A DNA stretch of 64,000 nt from Jaltomata sinuosa (Eukaryota > Streptophyta > Magnoliopsida > Solanales > Solanaceae): positions 1 through 64,000 of the forward strand of contig QJPP01002945.1 of assembly GCA_003996215.1 (NCBI GenBank), read 5' to 3'. Below the pieces are notes generated by a model. That model worked only from the letters and a program-made list of their open reading frames with translations, did not search any database and had not been told where the DNA came from. This document shows positions 1 to 12,398 of the stretch, piece by piece. Made by a program: the position numbers and the translations under genes. Every line of letters begins with the position of its first letter. The stretch's first letter is position 1.

Positions 1-714
1 GGTTACCGGTATACCGTCCATTTCGTAAACGTATTTTGTGTACACTGTTGTTGCAAGGAACCCAGGTGCATTGTTTCTTACTTTCTCCTGTGCCTATGGT
101 GTGTATATTCTGCTTACTAGCCTCACGTGTGGTTCTGTTGATTTCCCTCTGGCCTAGTTCCTGTGTACCTTTCGTTGATTTCTGTGACTGCTTGCTTCTA
201 TTCTGTCTATTACTACGCTTTTATCTTATATGTGCCCAGTTGGCCTATGATACCTAATGGGTACCTTATGCTTCGAATTTGGTGCTCACCCCTACCCCCC
301 TGCATCTTTGGGTGCAGATCCTAGCGTGGGCCATCGCCGTTAGACCGTTGTGATTCGTGCTTGGAGATCTGTTGGAGACTACTTCAGGCTGAGGGTGAGC
401 TCTTGGCGATCGGAGCTTAGCTTTAGTTTATCTTTTGTTTCATGTACTCTATTACCATTCAGAGACATCTGTATATATTCTTTTGGATAGTTTGCACTCC
501 ATGTATGTAGTTTGGCTCTGTACTATGATACCAGGTCTTGGGGTTTGGTTTAGTTTCCGCATTTGTATATATTTACATTCATATTATCCATTTTATTCGT
601 CTTGTTCTCTTATTTGTTAGATAGTGGCCCATTACTAGCTGTTCTGGGCTACAGGGATTGGTTCACCTACCGGGGGTGTAGGTGCCATCATGACCGAGAA
701 ATTGGGTCGTGACA
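1..714 (+). repeat. LTR 3' part (I), chromovirus-like family 1
   Basis: This is the downstream part of an LTR whose start lies left of the window. It shares its R/U5 phrases with the LTR at 51610-54697, for example GGTATACC, then AGGAACCCAGGTGCATTG, then CCCATTACTAGCTGTTCTGG. It ends with GGGTCGTGACA at 714, the family terminus. No primer site follows. The next base begins the interior of an opposite-strand LTR (715-2560). I therefore read it as the 3' LTR, or a solo LTR, of an element inserted into that LTR. ATAAC at 715-719 would be one copy of its target duplication; the other copy is outside the window. Short ORFs here are not genes. Confidence 0.75.
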
Positions 715-2560
715 ATAACCCTAGTTGGCAAAGCTATCCTATACCCCGCTAAGGCAAGGACACCATACATAAAGACGTGGATCCACTCTCATAAGCCTTT
801 AAGGCACATATCATATCATATTATGACCTACGCTGGCAACATAGTTTATGGGACTAATGGTACTCCTACCCTGTTCTCTCGGTGCTAAATACTACTCCCA
901 AAATATGCACGTGTAGCTCATAATCATAAAGGCATACTCTCATGCCAAATCTTATTCATAAGGGCATACACTCATTCCAAATCTTATTCATAAAGCATGA
1001 AAATACATCGGGTATCATGCAACTTTCATATCATAGTTCATAAAGCTTACCATAGCCATAATTCAAAAAACATGCTTTTCTTTCTAAATTCATACTTGAA
1101 GAATTAGGCATGCAATTTCATAAATACATAAAGGCCATGATATCTAATCATGCCAAGTTTCCCTTGAAAACATGAAAATTCATAGTTTCATGCTAAAAAT
1201 CAACTTTGATGCTTGGGATTTCAAAACCAATAAGGAAATCATAATTAAATCATGAGAAATCAATGAAAAACCATGAATTTAAACATAGATACTGATTTCA
1301 TAAATTTTCCCCAATTTAGATCAAAACCCTAATTTCACAAGTTCATCAATTGGACAAGGATTTACCTTAGAATCATGAATAGGAAACCACTTATAAAAAT
1401 CCATGCAAAACAATCCGATTTAGAGTTGGAATCCATAGAAGAATCACGAGGAACAATTTATAAAGTACCCATGAGGATTGGGTAAGAACTCTAATTTAGA
1501 AATTCATAATAATCAATTTAGAAGATTGGGTTTTGGGCACAAGGGTGAAAGGAACCCATATTGAAACCCACATACCTTGATTGAAGATAACCCACTTGAA
1601 TTGAAAAGACTTAGGAGACTTGGACTTGGAGCTTGAGACTTGAAGCTTGGAGAGGGAATTTTCCTTTTTGAGAGAAGAATGAAGATCTTAGGAGGAATTT
1701 AGGCTAATAAGGGTTAAAACCCTACTTGAAATAGCCAAAACGACATAATTTAGGAGTTAAAAGGGTGAGAAATTACAAAAATACCCAAAGGAGAAGAGTC
1801 TGAAAATTTGCTGAAAATTTCGTCACAGGCTTCTACGGACAGGAATCACGATTTGTGGAAAGGATCACGGTTCATAGAAACGGTTCATGGTTCTTGGGTG
1901 AAGTTTCTTGTCACTGGAATGGTTTCCACGAGTTGGTTACACGACCCGTGGAAACTTCCACGACTCCTGGAACCTTCTCGTGGTTTTCAGGCCACTTTTA
2001 AGCCTCTGGACTGTTTCCACGAGTTGGTTTCACGACCCGTGGAAACTTCCACAACTAGTGGAACCTTCTCATTGTTTCCAGGCAAATTTAAAGCTTTAGG
2101 ACAGTTTCCACGAGTTGGTTTCACGACTCGTGGAAACTTCCATGACTCGTGGCACCTACTTGTGCTTGCTGTCTGTCAGTTTGACAGACAGACACCCTTT
2201 AGTAAAACACTAATAACATTTTTCTCCAGACTCGTATTAAGCCACGGTCAGTGGAGTTGGAAAGAATATTCAAATACCTTTAATTTGGTAGGTACTAGTC
2301 CACCTAACGCTTTGTATTCTAGGAATTATGATCGTTTGAAGTTGACCCTTGAAAAATCTAACACTAAAACTCAATCGGTAAGAAAGCTTTCAACTCAATT
2401 TTGAGCTAGAGGTTCTTTATGACCCTAATTCATATCTAATACACCTTTAAAACTTCAGAATAAGTCTTAATACTTGGATACATAGAAAATTTATCTAGTT
2501 TGGGTCTAACAACACATGAAGAACACTTCAGATTTGGCTTAGAATTTATTGCGTGTTACA
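715..2560 (-). repeat. 3' LTR of element H, incomplete
   Basis: This segment matches 5905-7747 almost base for base (roughly 90-95% by eye). On the minus strand it begins TGTAACAC at 2560. Compared with the other copy it lacks the distal 897 bp (equivalent to 5008-5904), which presumably lies left of the window beyond the inserted LTR I. It holds a three-copy array of a unit of about 90 bp at 1921-2160. No coding capacity is credible: the 198-residue reading frame at 1808-2404 is a translation of the repeat array. Confidence 0.85.
1840..2165 (-). repeat. Three-unit word array in H 3' LTR
   Basis: Three copies of a unit of about 90 bp start near 1921, 2013 and 2103. Each contains GTTTCCACGAGTTGGTT followed by CACGACCCGTGGAAACTTCC, so CCACGA and TCGTGG form inverted pairs within every unit. 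The matching array in the other LTR is at 7020-7350. Confidence 0.85.
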
Positions 2561-2600
2561 ATATCTCCCCCTTGGGATCATTCATCCTCGAATGAAGACT
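2561..2600 (-). promoter_or_regulatory. Polypurine tract and pre-tract inverted motif of H
   Basis: On the minus strand the order is CATTCGAGGATGAATG, then CCAAGGGGGAGATAT, then the LTR start TGTAACAC. The purine run is the expected primer for plus-strand DNA synthesis. The inverted CATTCGAGGATGAATG just before it (plus-strand 2579-2594) recurs in the same position in the other families of this window. Confidence 0.75.
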
Positions 2601-4990
2601 TCTAAGTTGAGAATGGAGGGGAAAAGGGTTGAAATCCCATCAACTGATTTTTAAAAGCTTAAGTATTTACATGATAGCTGATCTTTGACTGAATTATAAA
2701 CTGAGCTGAATTCATAAGGCATGTAAGCATACTGAGGGCATGAGAACAACTGATAATACTTGAACTGAATGGCTAACATGATAACTGATCTGGATTTAGA
2801 GTAGGGACTTAGATGAAACTCATAAAGAATGAATCTATTCTTAGAGATTGTCGTTAACTAAAAAGACATCAAACTGAGAGGGGTAAATATACGATAAAAC
2901 CATTCTCTTTTAAACTGAACTTACTACCTTGGACTGAACTGAATGTAGGGCCTTCTAGCCTTAGGAATAATTATCAATAGGTATGAACTGTTCTAATTTG
3001 AGGAGTCTCATATATTGAGAGCTAAAGCTACTGGACCTAAGATATGAGAACCCTGGGCTAGGAGTAAGAACAAGACTACTCTTTCCTTAAGTACTACGAT
3101 TGACAACTCTTAAGCTTAGAAACACCTTTTAACTACCCTAACTCCTCTGAACATTAAGGTCTGAGTCTAACTACCTACTTTCACTATGTTCAATCCTGTC
3201 TTGACTAAATCTCTTACATCTAGAGTTACCTCCCAAGGATCATACTTCTTCCTATCACAAAAATCAACTAACCTTGAGCTCTAATCAATGAGACACTAGG
3301 CGCACAAAGCAAAAGCCCACATATATTTCATCATGACTTTTAAGCCTATCACTATGATCACCCTATGTCATACTATGCAAGTATTCTCCCCTCTTCCTAG
3401 CATATCTAGGAGTTGTAACTTGAAGAACTTCTACAAAGAGACATACCAAAATTTCTTATCTAACTATTTCACATGAATAATCCTCACCTAAATTTTCTTC
3501 CACACTTACAACCTACTACTTCCCATCCAGGCTACTACTTACCTTCCTCTACTAACAACTATGAAAACACAAGCCAATATCATTGAGAGAATAAGGTGGG
3601 AGCATGAGAATTATGAATGAAGGAATACTGATCTGTTTTGACTTACACTTAGCTTGATCTAGCAACTCAAGGTGGGGTTTGAGAAGTCAAGTGAAAAAGG
3701 CATGAGTGTCTCACATACTGGACATACAAAGCATGGTTAGAGTAAGGAAATCAAAAGCACAAATTTTTTGAGAAATCTAGTATGAGCATATACATAATGT
3801 AGCATGATTTCATTAGCCATTAAGGCATACCTTGAGAACTGAGTATCTAGAGTTGAGCATAGTGTGAGACATGATCTTTCATATATGACAAGCATCATGG
3901 TGTAAGAGCTGGAATTCGTAGAATCATAGAGTAAGATTGGAATTCTATCTGGAGAAATTTCTGTTTGTTCTGGGAGTTGAGTATGGATGTAAATCTGCAT
4001 GAAGTTCGTGAATTCGAATTAAGAACATGGCACTAGAATATAAGACATGAATGGGGTATTGTAATGAGAGAAGTATACTTATGGTGCTAGGATAGAAATA
4101 AGTCTCTGCACCCCTTCTAACATCAGTAAGACACCCATTAGCATCACTACCTGAGCCCCAAAATATAGCTGATTATATATACCACCATCTCCCCCTTAGA
4201 TTCATGTTACATTCTAAGTCTATGTACCTCTCACTAACCTCTAAATAGAACTATGATTACTTTACTCTAATAGAGCAAACACTACTCTAGGAGTTAATCT
4301 GAATATACACCTCCGTCTATAGTCTAAGGCTCTGCCTTACATAAAAGTCTAGGCCTCCACTTTCCTATCTCATATAGGGGCTGTCATATAACAAAACTAT
4401 CATCCTAACTCTCATACTATCTCCCTTCTGTTCACATCCTATACCTGGTCTATACTAGCACAAGGACTTACCACTCTTTAATCCACACCAAGAGATGTAT
4501 CATCCCATTACTCATCTAGTAAAATACAATTCTAAATACATACTCCAACCAACTATCATTTTCCCGTCTAGGCTACCATACTTATGACATTATATTTTTG
4601 GCTCTAGGTTCATTCTACTACTAATGGCTTACAATACAACATCTGTCAGGTGGTAACACTACCCAAGGATATAGGTACACATTTTTCCCTCTTCTGTAAT
4701 AATTAGTAACAAGGTTCTGAAAGAGGATCTGAGAGCACCTCGCTAAGAGATAATCTGAGATTTACTACTTCCGGCATCGCAAATACGAGGTAAAGTAGGT
4801 GGAACTGGGACAACACATAAATTTGGAGAATAAATAGAGTTAAACTCTATCGCACTATATTGAACATGGAAGAAGTGAAGTTTTTCCTAAGGCACCTCGT
4901 AGAGTCTCTCTCATAAGTGTGGCGCGCTTCACACCCATTAAAGATAATCTACTTGATGCGGCTTTCAGACACCCTAGGACTCTTGAACCT
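2601..4990 (-). mobile_element. Element H internal region, non-coding
   Basis: About 2.4 kb lie between primer site and polypurine tract, shorter than one complete LTR (2.74 kb). I find no gag, protease, RT, RNase H or integrase motif on either strand. The longest frame is 87 codons (3737-4000, minus) without a recognisable motif. The layout is that of a large retrotransposon derivative: a non-autonomous element that keeps only the cis signals and would need another element's proteins. The intact initiator-Met type primer site suggests a chromovirus-like helper, which is an inference. Confidence 0.7.
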
Positions 4991-5003
4991 GGCTCTGATA
5001 CCA
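4991..5003 (-). promoter_or_regulatory. Primer binding site of H (initiator Met tRNA type)
   Basis: On the minus strand the LTR end GGGCATGACA is followed by AAC and then TTGGTATCAGAGCC, the usual site for priming by the 3' end of initiator methionine tRNA. It fixes the element's orientation and its 5' LTR. Confidence 0.9.
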
Positions 5004-5007
5004 AGTT

Positions 5008-7747
5008 TGTCATGCCCAGAGCCTACCCCCTGGACGTAACATAGGAACCAAGATCATAAGTGATCTCAAGATAACCCTCTGGCATTAGCATGACTTATAA
5101 ACTGAACAAAATATAAGAATAAAAGCTTAACTGAAATATTGATTAACTTAATCTTGTTATAAACATATAAGTCTAGAAATGACAATCTGAATACAGTTGG
5201 ATATCTGACTCTATGCCTGAAAGCCTCTACTACTGATGAGTTGCTGGGACAAGTCCACAACTAACTCTAAATACTGTAAACTGAAGAAAACAAACAAAAT
5301 ATTGAAATGAAGCTAAATCCAAGTCCTCGAAAGAAGAGGACTAACTAAGCTGGCTGGATGTGCTGCTGATCTACTAGCCATGGATCTGGGAGCGGCTACA
5401 GAATCTATATCATAATAAGATGCAACACAAAGAAGTATGCGATCAGTACTATGAAATGTACTGAGTATGCGAGGTATGCATATGTTTTGATAAACTATAC
5501 TTGAAAGCATGCTTAAAACTGAGATCATGCATAATTTGTAATAAAACATGCTTAAAATATCCTTGAAGCTGAAATCATATGATAATAGTAAAATCTGTAA
5601 TGTAAAGGCTCAATGCAATATCGTAATCTGGAAAAATAATTAAATCATAAGTCATAAGTGGTAAGTCTAAAATCTAAAAGCAAAAAGTCAATACAATCTT
5701 TTTATGAAAACTAGCTTCTGTGGGAAAATACCATAAGTAAAGCTTAAGTCATGAAATAGATAACTTGATGCATAAAACATTCTTACGGGAGTTTCTTATA
5801 ACCGACATGAGACCACGTGAGCTACATGGAATCTAACTGTATAACCCCAGTTAACAAACCTGACTTTGAACCCTGCCAAGGAACAAGCTACCATACCCAA
5901 CTATATAACCCTAATTGGCAAAGCTGTCCTATGCCCCGCTAAGACAAGGACACCATACATAAAGATGTGGATCCACTCTCATAATCCTTTAAGGCACATA
6001 TCATATCATATTATGACCTATGCTGGCAATGTAGTTTATGGGACTAAGGGTACTCTCACCCCATCCTCTCGGTGCTAAATACTACTCCCAAAACATGCAC
6101 GTGTAGCTCATAATCATAAAGGCATACTCTCATGCCAAATATTATTCATAAGGGCATACTCTCATGCCAAATCTTATTCATAAAGCATGAAAACACATCG
6201 GGTATCATATAACTTTTGTATCATAGTTCATAAAGCTTAGCATAGCCATAATTCAAAAAATATGCTTTTCTTTCTAAATTCATACTTGAAGAATTAGGCA
6301 TGCAATTTCATAAATACATAAAGGCCATGATATCTAATCATGCCAAGTTTCCCTTTATAACATGCAAATTCATAGTTTCATGCTAAAAATCAACTTTCAT
6401 GCTTGGACTTTCAAAACCAATAAGAAAATCATAATCAAATCATGAGAAATCAATGAGAAACCATGAATTTAAACATAGAAACTGATTTCATAAATTTTCT
6501 CCAATTTAGATCAAAACCCTAATTTCATAAGTTCATCATTTGGACAAGAATTTACCTTAAAATCATAAATAGGAAATCACTTATAAAAATCCATGCAAAA
6601 CCATCCGATTTAGAGTTGGAATCCATACAAGAATCACGAGGAACAATTTATATAGAACCCATGAGAATTGGGTAAGAACTCTAATTTAGAAATTCATAAT
6701 AATCAATTTAGAAGATGGGGTTTTGGGCACAAGGGTGAAAGTAACCCATGTTGAAACCCACATACCTTGATTGAAGATAACCCACTTGAATTGAAAAGAC
6801 TTAGGAGACTTGGACTTGGAGCTTGAGGTTGAAGCTTGGAGAGGGATTTTCCTTTTTGAGAGAAGAATGAAGATCTTAGGAGGAACTTAGGTTAATAAGG
6901 GTGAAAACCCTACTTGAAATAGCCAAAACGACGTCATTTAGGAGTTAAAAGGGTGAGAAATTACAAAAATACCCCAAGGAGAAGAGTCTGAAAAATTGCT
7001 GAAAATTTCATCACATGCTTCTACGGACAAGAATCACGACTCATGGAATGGATCACGGTTCATAAAAAGGGTTCGTGGTTCTTGGGTGAAGTTGCTGGTC
7101 ACTGGAATGGTTTCCACGAGTTGGTTTCACCACCCATGGAAACTTCCATGACTCGTGGAACCTTCTCGTGGTTTTTAGGCCACTTTTAAGCCTATGGATT
7201 GTTTCCACGAGTTGGTTTCACGACCCGTGGAAACTTCCACAACTCATGGAACCTTCTCATTGTTTCCAGGCAAATTTAATGCTTTAGGACAGTTTCCACG
7301 AGTTGGTTTCATGACTCATGGAAACTTCCATGACTCGTGGAACCAACTCGTGCTTGCTGTCTGTCAGTTTGACAGACAGACACCCTTTAGTAAAACACTA
7401 ATAACATTTTTTTCCAGACTTGTATTAAGGCACGGTCAGTGGATTTGGAAAGAATATTCAAATACCTTTAATTTGGTAGGTACTAGTCCACCTAACACTT
7501 TATATTCTAGGAGTTATGATCGTTTGAAGTTGACCCTTGAAAAATCTAACACTAAAACTCAATCGGTAAGGAAGCTTTCAACTCAATTTTGAGCTAGAGG
7601 TTCTTTATGACCCTAATTCATATCTAATACACCTTTAAAACTTCATAATAAGTCTTAATACTTTGATACTAGAAAATTTATCTAGTTCGGGTCTAACAAC
7701 ACATGAAGAACGGTTCAGATTTGGCTTAGAATTTTTGGAGTGTTACA
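5008..7747 (-). repeat. 5' LTR of element H, complete (2.74 kb)
   Basis: The LTR is bounded by TG at 5008 and CA at 7747 on the plus strand; on its own strand it reads TGTAACA to GGGCATGACA. The part 5905-7747 is duplicated at 715-2560. The base after 7747 continues the gag remnant of element A, so CTTAG at 7748-7752 should be one copy of the target duplication. The word array is at 7020-7350. Two imperfect units of CATACTCTCATGCCAAAT occur around 6122-6180. Confidence 0.88.
7020..7350 (-). repeat. Three-unit word array in H 5' LTR
   Basis: This is the same array as at 1840-2165, with units starting near 7109, 7200 and 7290, each with inverted CCACGA/TCGTGG words. Differences from the other copy are mostly transitions, such as CACGACCC against CACCACCC and CGTGG against CATGG. 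Confidence 0.85.
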
Positions 7748-8929
7748 CTTAGGGGGCAGCCTTGGGTGTTCAGAGTTTAGGAGCCTAGCCTACTACTGCG
7801 GCTCCCCATGCACAAGTTCTGCCAGTGCCCATAGTTCCTTAGCCTCTTTCTCCTTGCCCTGTTATGAGAGAGTCGGAGCAGAAGTCTTTGGGCTAATTTT
7901 TGAGATTATCCCTGCCAAGGTTCTCCGGTTCTGCCGGACATGATGCTTATGATTTCATTTCTACTTGCAAGGGGATGCTTTTATCATCTTGGTTTATTGG
8001 ATACTCACGGAGTAGTTTATATGACCTATCATTTGGAGGGACCAGCTAAGCTTTAGTGGAGGGCCCAGGTAGATTGTAGACCCTTTCAGTCCCCTCCGTT
8101 GACTTAGAGGGAGTTCTATGTGGCCTTTATGGCCAAGTTCTTGCCTCAGAAAGATCGTGAGAATTGTAGGGATCTTTTTACTCAATTGGTTTAGGGATCT
8201 ATGTCAGTGGCTGAGTATGAGACCCGTTTCCACCAGTTGGCTCCATTTGGGGCTATGATCATTCCTATAGAGCCAGACATGGTTTATCGATTTGTTTGGG
8301 GGTTGAGGATTGAGCTTCTACATACTGCAGAGATACTAGTTGCTAGTGGGTGACCATTTCTGGCTATAGCATATCATGCTCTCACTATGGAGTATTTGTA
8401 TCGTTAGGACCCCGGGGCTAGAGATAAAAGTACATGCCATTGGGGCAATTATAATGGTTCCTGTATTGGTGGTAAAGGTGCAGTCAGTGGGGCTAAAGGT
8501 ATCATCCACAATAACATCAGGATCAGTCTAGCTAGCCCATTTAGGCATTACTTTAGACTTCAGTTACGCATCAGTTTGATCAGATTTATAGTGGTTAGCA
8601 TAGTTATAGTGGTCAGTTGTCGAGGGGTATAACATCTAGTGCATTAGGCCATGGTGGCCATACCATTTTAGCCAGTTCATCTCGATATAAGGGGCCATCA
8701 GGGTTGTGCTATGAGTGTGGTATCCTTTGTCACTATGCGAAAGAGTGCCTCTAGTGGGGTACATTTCAGCCATCCACTCAGTCGGCTCTACCTTTGAGAT
8801 TAATACAACCACCGATCAAAGAGGGTGGTGCCTGGGCCAGGGGTGGTGCCTAGCGATACAAGTCAAGTGTTGAAGATGGAGGTCAGTTAGATGGTTATCA
8901 ATGCCAGTTTTATACAGTTCTTGGTAGAT
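7748..8929 (+). pseudogene. gag: Element A gag remnant
   Basis: This is the decayed gag (capsid-nucleocapsid) of a plus-strand chromovirus-like element, entered in mid-gene because H is inserted here. The opening phrase around GTGTTCAGAGTTTAGGAG matches the D gag at 61388. Further on, residues resembling ESEQKSLGXFLRLSLPRFSG align with the D gag, with many in-frame TAG stops. A zinc knuckle CYECGILCHYAKEC (C-X2-C-X4-H-X4-C) is intact at 8707-8748. The start codon, primer site and 5' LTR must lie left of the window. It cannot make a protein. Confidence 0.75.
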
Positions 8930-9470
8930 CGGAGGTAGAGGCCTCAGATGCGATGATCACAGGTACGATTTCTATCTGCCACCAGTCAGCTTTAGCATTG
9001 TTTAATCCTAGTTCTTTATGTCTGTATGTATCTGCCTACTTTGTTCCTTATTTGGGGTTGGCTAGTGAGCCATTATCTGTTCCTATATTTATTTCTACCT
9101 CGGTAGGTGATTCTTTAGTAGTGAATCGAGTTGTTAGATCCTGCTTGGTAGCTATTGGTGATCTTGAGACTTGCACTGACTTGATGGTTTTAGATATGCT
9201 AGATTTTGATATGATATTGGGCATGGACTAGTTATTCCCTCACCGAGCGGTTTTGGATTGTTATGCCAAGACCATCACTATAGCTGTGCCCGATGTATCC
9301 CCAGTTGTATGGTAGGGTTCTACTATCACGCACCATCTGTGATCATTTCTTGTCTTTAGGATAGGAAGTTGATTTCACGCAGGTGTTTAGCTTATCTAGC
9401 ATATGTTCCAGATGTTAGCACTGACACTTCTTTTCCTAAGTCGGTCCCTGTGGTTAGGGAGTTTTTAGAT
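8930..9470 (+). pseudogene. Element A aspartic protease remnant
   Basis: The frame from 8953 reads through the retroviral-type protease. The active-site loop, normally LFDPGS-like, here reads LFNPSS: the catalytic Asp has become Asn. The conserved downstream box VLDMLDFDMILGMD ends in TAG where a tryptophan codon TGG is expected (9229-9231). The following text (VLDCYAKTI) continues the family pattern. It is inactive by both the active-site change and the stop. Confidence 0.75.
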
Positions 9471-10258
9471 GTGTTTTCAACCTACCTGCCAGGCCTTCCA
9501 CCTAAGTGTGATATAGACTTTGCCATTTAGTTAGAGCTGGGTACCAAGACCATTTCCATTACTCCATATCATATGGCCCCAACTGAGTTGAGAGAGCTTA
9601 AGGTTCAGCTTCATGACTTGTTAGCTAAGGGTTTCATTAGGCCGAGTGTGTCACCTTAGGGTGCTTCAATTTTGTTTGTGAAGAAGAAAGATGGTTCGAT
9701 GTGGATGTGTTTTGATTATCGACACCTGAATAAGGTGACTATAAAGAACAAGTATCCGATACTGCATATAGATGACTTTTTTGATCAACTTTAGGGTTCG
9801 ACAGTGTTTTCTAAGATAGATTTTAGGTCAGACTACCACCAGATGAGGATTAGGGTGGAGGACATCCCTAAGATAGCATTCAGGACATATTATGGACATT
9901 ATGAGTTCCTGGTGATGTCTTTTGGGTTGAATAATTCCCCAAATCTTTCATGGACTTGATGCACAAGGTGCTCAAGTCATACATGGATTTGTTTGTCATA
10001 GTCTTCATCAATGACATATTGATATACTCGCGGAGCAGAGAGGAGCATGAGCAGCATTTAAAGATTGTACTACAGACACTGAGAGATCATCGGCTTTATG
10101 CCAAGTTCTCAAAATGCGAGTTTTGGCTTCAGTTAGTAGCATTCCTAGGACACGTGGTATCTAAGGATGGTATTAGAGTGACCAAGGAAAGATTGCAGTC
10201 GTTTGTAATTGGACGAGACCTACTACTCCTACCGAGGTTTGCAGCTTTGTTAGGTTAG
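9471..10258 (+). pseudogene. Element A reverse transcriptase remnant
   Basis: This is the RT domain with the chromovirus motifs LLAKGFIRPSVSP, ILFVKKKDGS, LNKVTIKNKYP, FRTYYGHYEFLVMSFGL and EHEQHLKIVLQTLRDH. Stops occur at SPXGA and DQLXGS, and a small deletion shifts the frame near 9945. The catalytic box, normally FIDD, reads FINDILIYS, so one of the metal-binding aspartates is lost. The downstream frame is open at 9950-10258. Confidence 0.85.
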
Positions 10259-10860
10259 TAGGGTACTACCTATGGTTTGTTGAGGGATTTTCTTCCATAG
10301 AAGCACCTTTGACTAGGCTGACTAGGAAGGATGTCATATTTTATTGGTCTAATCAGTACGAGGATAGTTTCCAGAGGCTTAAGGCCTTATTGACTTCAGC
10401 TCTGGTGTTGACATTTCTAGTAGAGGGTCAGGGCTTCTCAGTGTATTGTGATGCTTCATCAGTTTGTCGTGCTTGCATGTTGATGCAGTAGGGTCATGTG
10501 ATAGCATATGCATCAAGGCACCTGAAGGATCACGAGTGCAACTACCCCACTCATGACTTAGAGTTGGTGATGATAGTCTTCGCGCTCAAGATCCGAAGGC
10601 ACTATCTTTATGGAGTTCACTGTGAGATTTACACTAACCATCATAGTCTTCGGTACATCACGAATTAGTGAGAGATAAACTCTAGGTAGTAGAAATAGGT
10701 TGAGTTACTAAAGGACTATGACTTCACTATTTTGTACCATCCGGGCAAGGCAAACATGGTAGCGGATACCTTGAGCCGAAAGGCAGTGAGTATGGGAAGC
10801 TTGGCTTCTCTTTCAGTTTTGGAGTGATTATTGGCCATGGACATCCAGTCCTTGGCTAAC
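10259..10860 (+). pseudogene. Element A RNase H remnant
   Basis: It follows RT directly. Recognisable pieces are FSVYCDASSVC (catalytic Asp kept), YASRHLKDHECNYPTHDLEL, LKIRRHYLYGVHCEIYTNHHS and LYHPGKANMVADTLSRK, the standard end of the gypsy RNase H. The TDH motif is changed to TNH. Stops include LMQXGH and several TAGs near 10669-10700. It is non-functional. Confidence 0.8.
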
Positions 10861-12362
10861 TATTTGGTTAGACTTGACTTGTCCTAGCATAGTTTTTGCC
10901 AGTGTTGAGGTCCGTTCTACTCTAGTTGATCAGATTTGGCAGTGTTAGTTTGAGGATCAGCGGTTGTGTGATATTCATGATCAGGTTCTATGGGGTGATG
11001 CCAGTAGGGCTACTTTTGATTCTGATGGTGTTCTAAGGTTTGATAGTCACCTTTGTGTTCCGAGAGTCAGGGATTTGATTCAGTTGATTCTCCGTGAGGC
11101 TCATTGTTCCAGATATTCCATCTATCCAAGCACAACTATGATGTATAGAGATTTGAGACAGCTTTACTGGTGGAGTGGTATGAAGAGGGACATAGAAGAG
11201 TTTGTATCTCGGTGCTGAAACTGTCAGTAGGTTAAGTTTGAGCACATGAGACCTGATGGATTAATGCAGAGACTTACCAATCCTAAGTGGAAATGGGAAG
11301 AATGGACTTCATAACATGTTTTCCACGTACTTCTTGAGGGTTTGACTCTATTTGGGTTGTTGTCGATAGGCTAACTAAGTCTGCACATATCTTGCCAATT
11401 TATTCTTCCTATAGTGTAGAGAAGTTGGCTCAGATTTATTTTGTGAGGTGGTTTGTTTGCATGGAGTTCTAGCTTCTATCATTTCAGCCCGTGGTACTCA
11501 GTTTAAATCTCAATTTTAGAGGACTATTTAATGAGAGATGGGTGCTGAGGTTTAGCTTAGCACTGTATTCCACCCTCAGACAGATGTCCATTATGAGAGG
11601 ACTATCCAGGTCTTGGAGGATATGTTACGGGCCTGTATTCTTGACTTTGGGGGTTCATGGGATCAGTATATGCCTTTGGTGGAGTTTTCTTATAATAATA
11701 GTTATCACTCGAGCATTGTCATGGCATCTTTTAAGGCATTATATGGTAGGCATTGCAGATCGCCAGTGGATTGGTTCAATGGTTTGGAGTCCAGGTCGCA
11801 TAGTACAAACTTCCTTTGTGATTCCTTAGACAGAGTCTGGGTGATTCAGGACAGACTTTGGGCAGCCCAGAGTAGGTAGAAGAGCTATGCATATCATTGA
11901 CTTCCTTCCTTAGAGTTCACTGCTGGTGACTTGGTGATTGTTCGAGTGTCGCCCATGAAGGGCGTGATAAGTTTCGGAAGGCAGGTCAAGCTTAGCCCCA
12001 GGTATATTAGGCTATTTGATATTCTTAAGAGGGTTGGTAGTGTTGCTTATCGATTAGCTTTGCCTCATATGTTCTCAGCTATGCACCCAGTCTTCCACGT
12101 ATCTATGTTAAGGCGTTATGTGCTGGATGAGTCACATGTGTTACAGTGTGATTCAGTGCAGTTGAATAAGAGTTTTACCTTTGTTGAGGAGCTGGTAGCC
12201 ATTTTTTATAGTGATGTCAGGAGATTGAAGTCTAGAGAGATTCATATGGTTAAGGTTCAGTAGAGGCACCATTCGTTCGAGAAGTCTACTTGGGAGACCG
12301 AGAGAGATATGCAGGCTCAGTATCCACAGTTGTTTGAACCTTCAGGTACTCCCTTTTTCTTG
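10861..12362 (+). pseudogene. Element A integrase remnant with chromodomain-like tail
   Basis: The zinc-binding region reads EAHCSRYSIYPSTTMMYRDL and WWSGMKRDIEEFVSRC (10964-11218). In the core the first catalytic Asp survives (MDFIT), the second is Ala (SARGTQF for the usual SDRGTQF), and the Glu is kept in YERTIQ. Frames shift near 11480 and again downstream. The C-terminal frame 11931-12263 has VSPMKGVISFG, KLSPRYIRLFDIL and HPVFHVSMLRRYV, then a chromodomain-like end (SREIHMVKVQ, STWETERDMQAQYPQLFEPS). The insertion enzyme is dead. Confidence 0.82.
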
Positions 12363-12398
12363 ACTTTCAAGGATGAAAGTCCTTTTTATAGTGGATGA
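12363..12398 (+). promoter_or_regulatory. Polypurine-tract region of element A
   Basis: The sequence ACTTTCAAGGATGAAAGTCC is an inverted motif immediately before a short purine-rich stretch AGTGGATGA and the LTR start TGTAATGACC. The same order precedes the LTRs at 33866 and 51610. Confidence 0.7.

Noticed and set aside
1808..2404. 198-codon plus-strand ORF (and the 132-codon counterpart at 7194-7592)
   Set aside because: It translates the CCACGAGTTGG repeat array of an LTR that is oriented on the other strand; no domain, and the two copies differ by frame-neutral chance only.
4991..5003. TGGTATCAGAGC-like sites as parts of host tRNA genes
   Set aside because: They sit exactly at LTR ends and lack the rest of a tRNA; they are primer binding sites.
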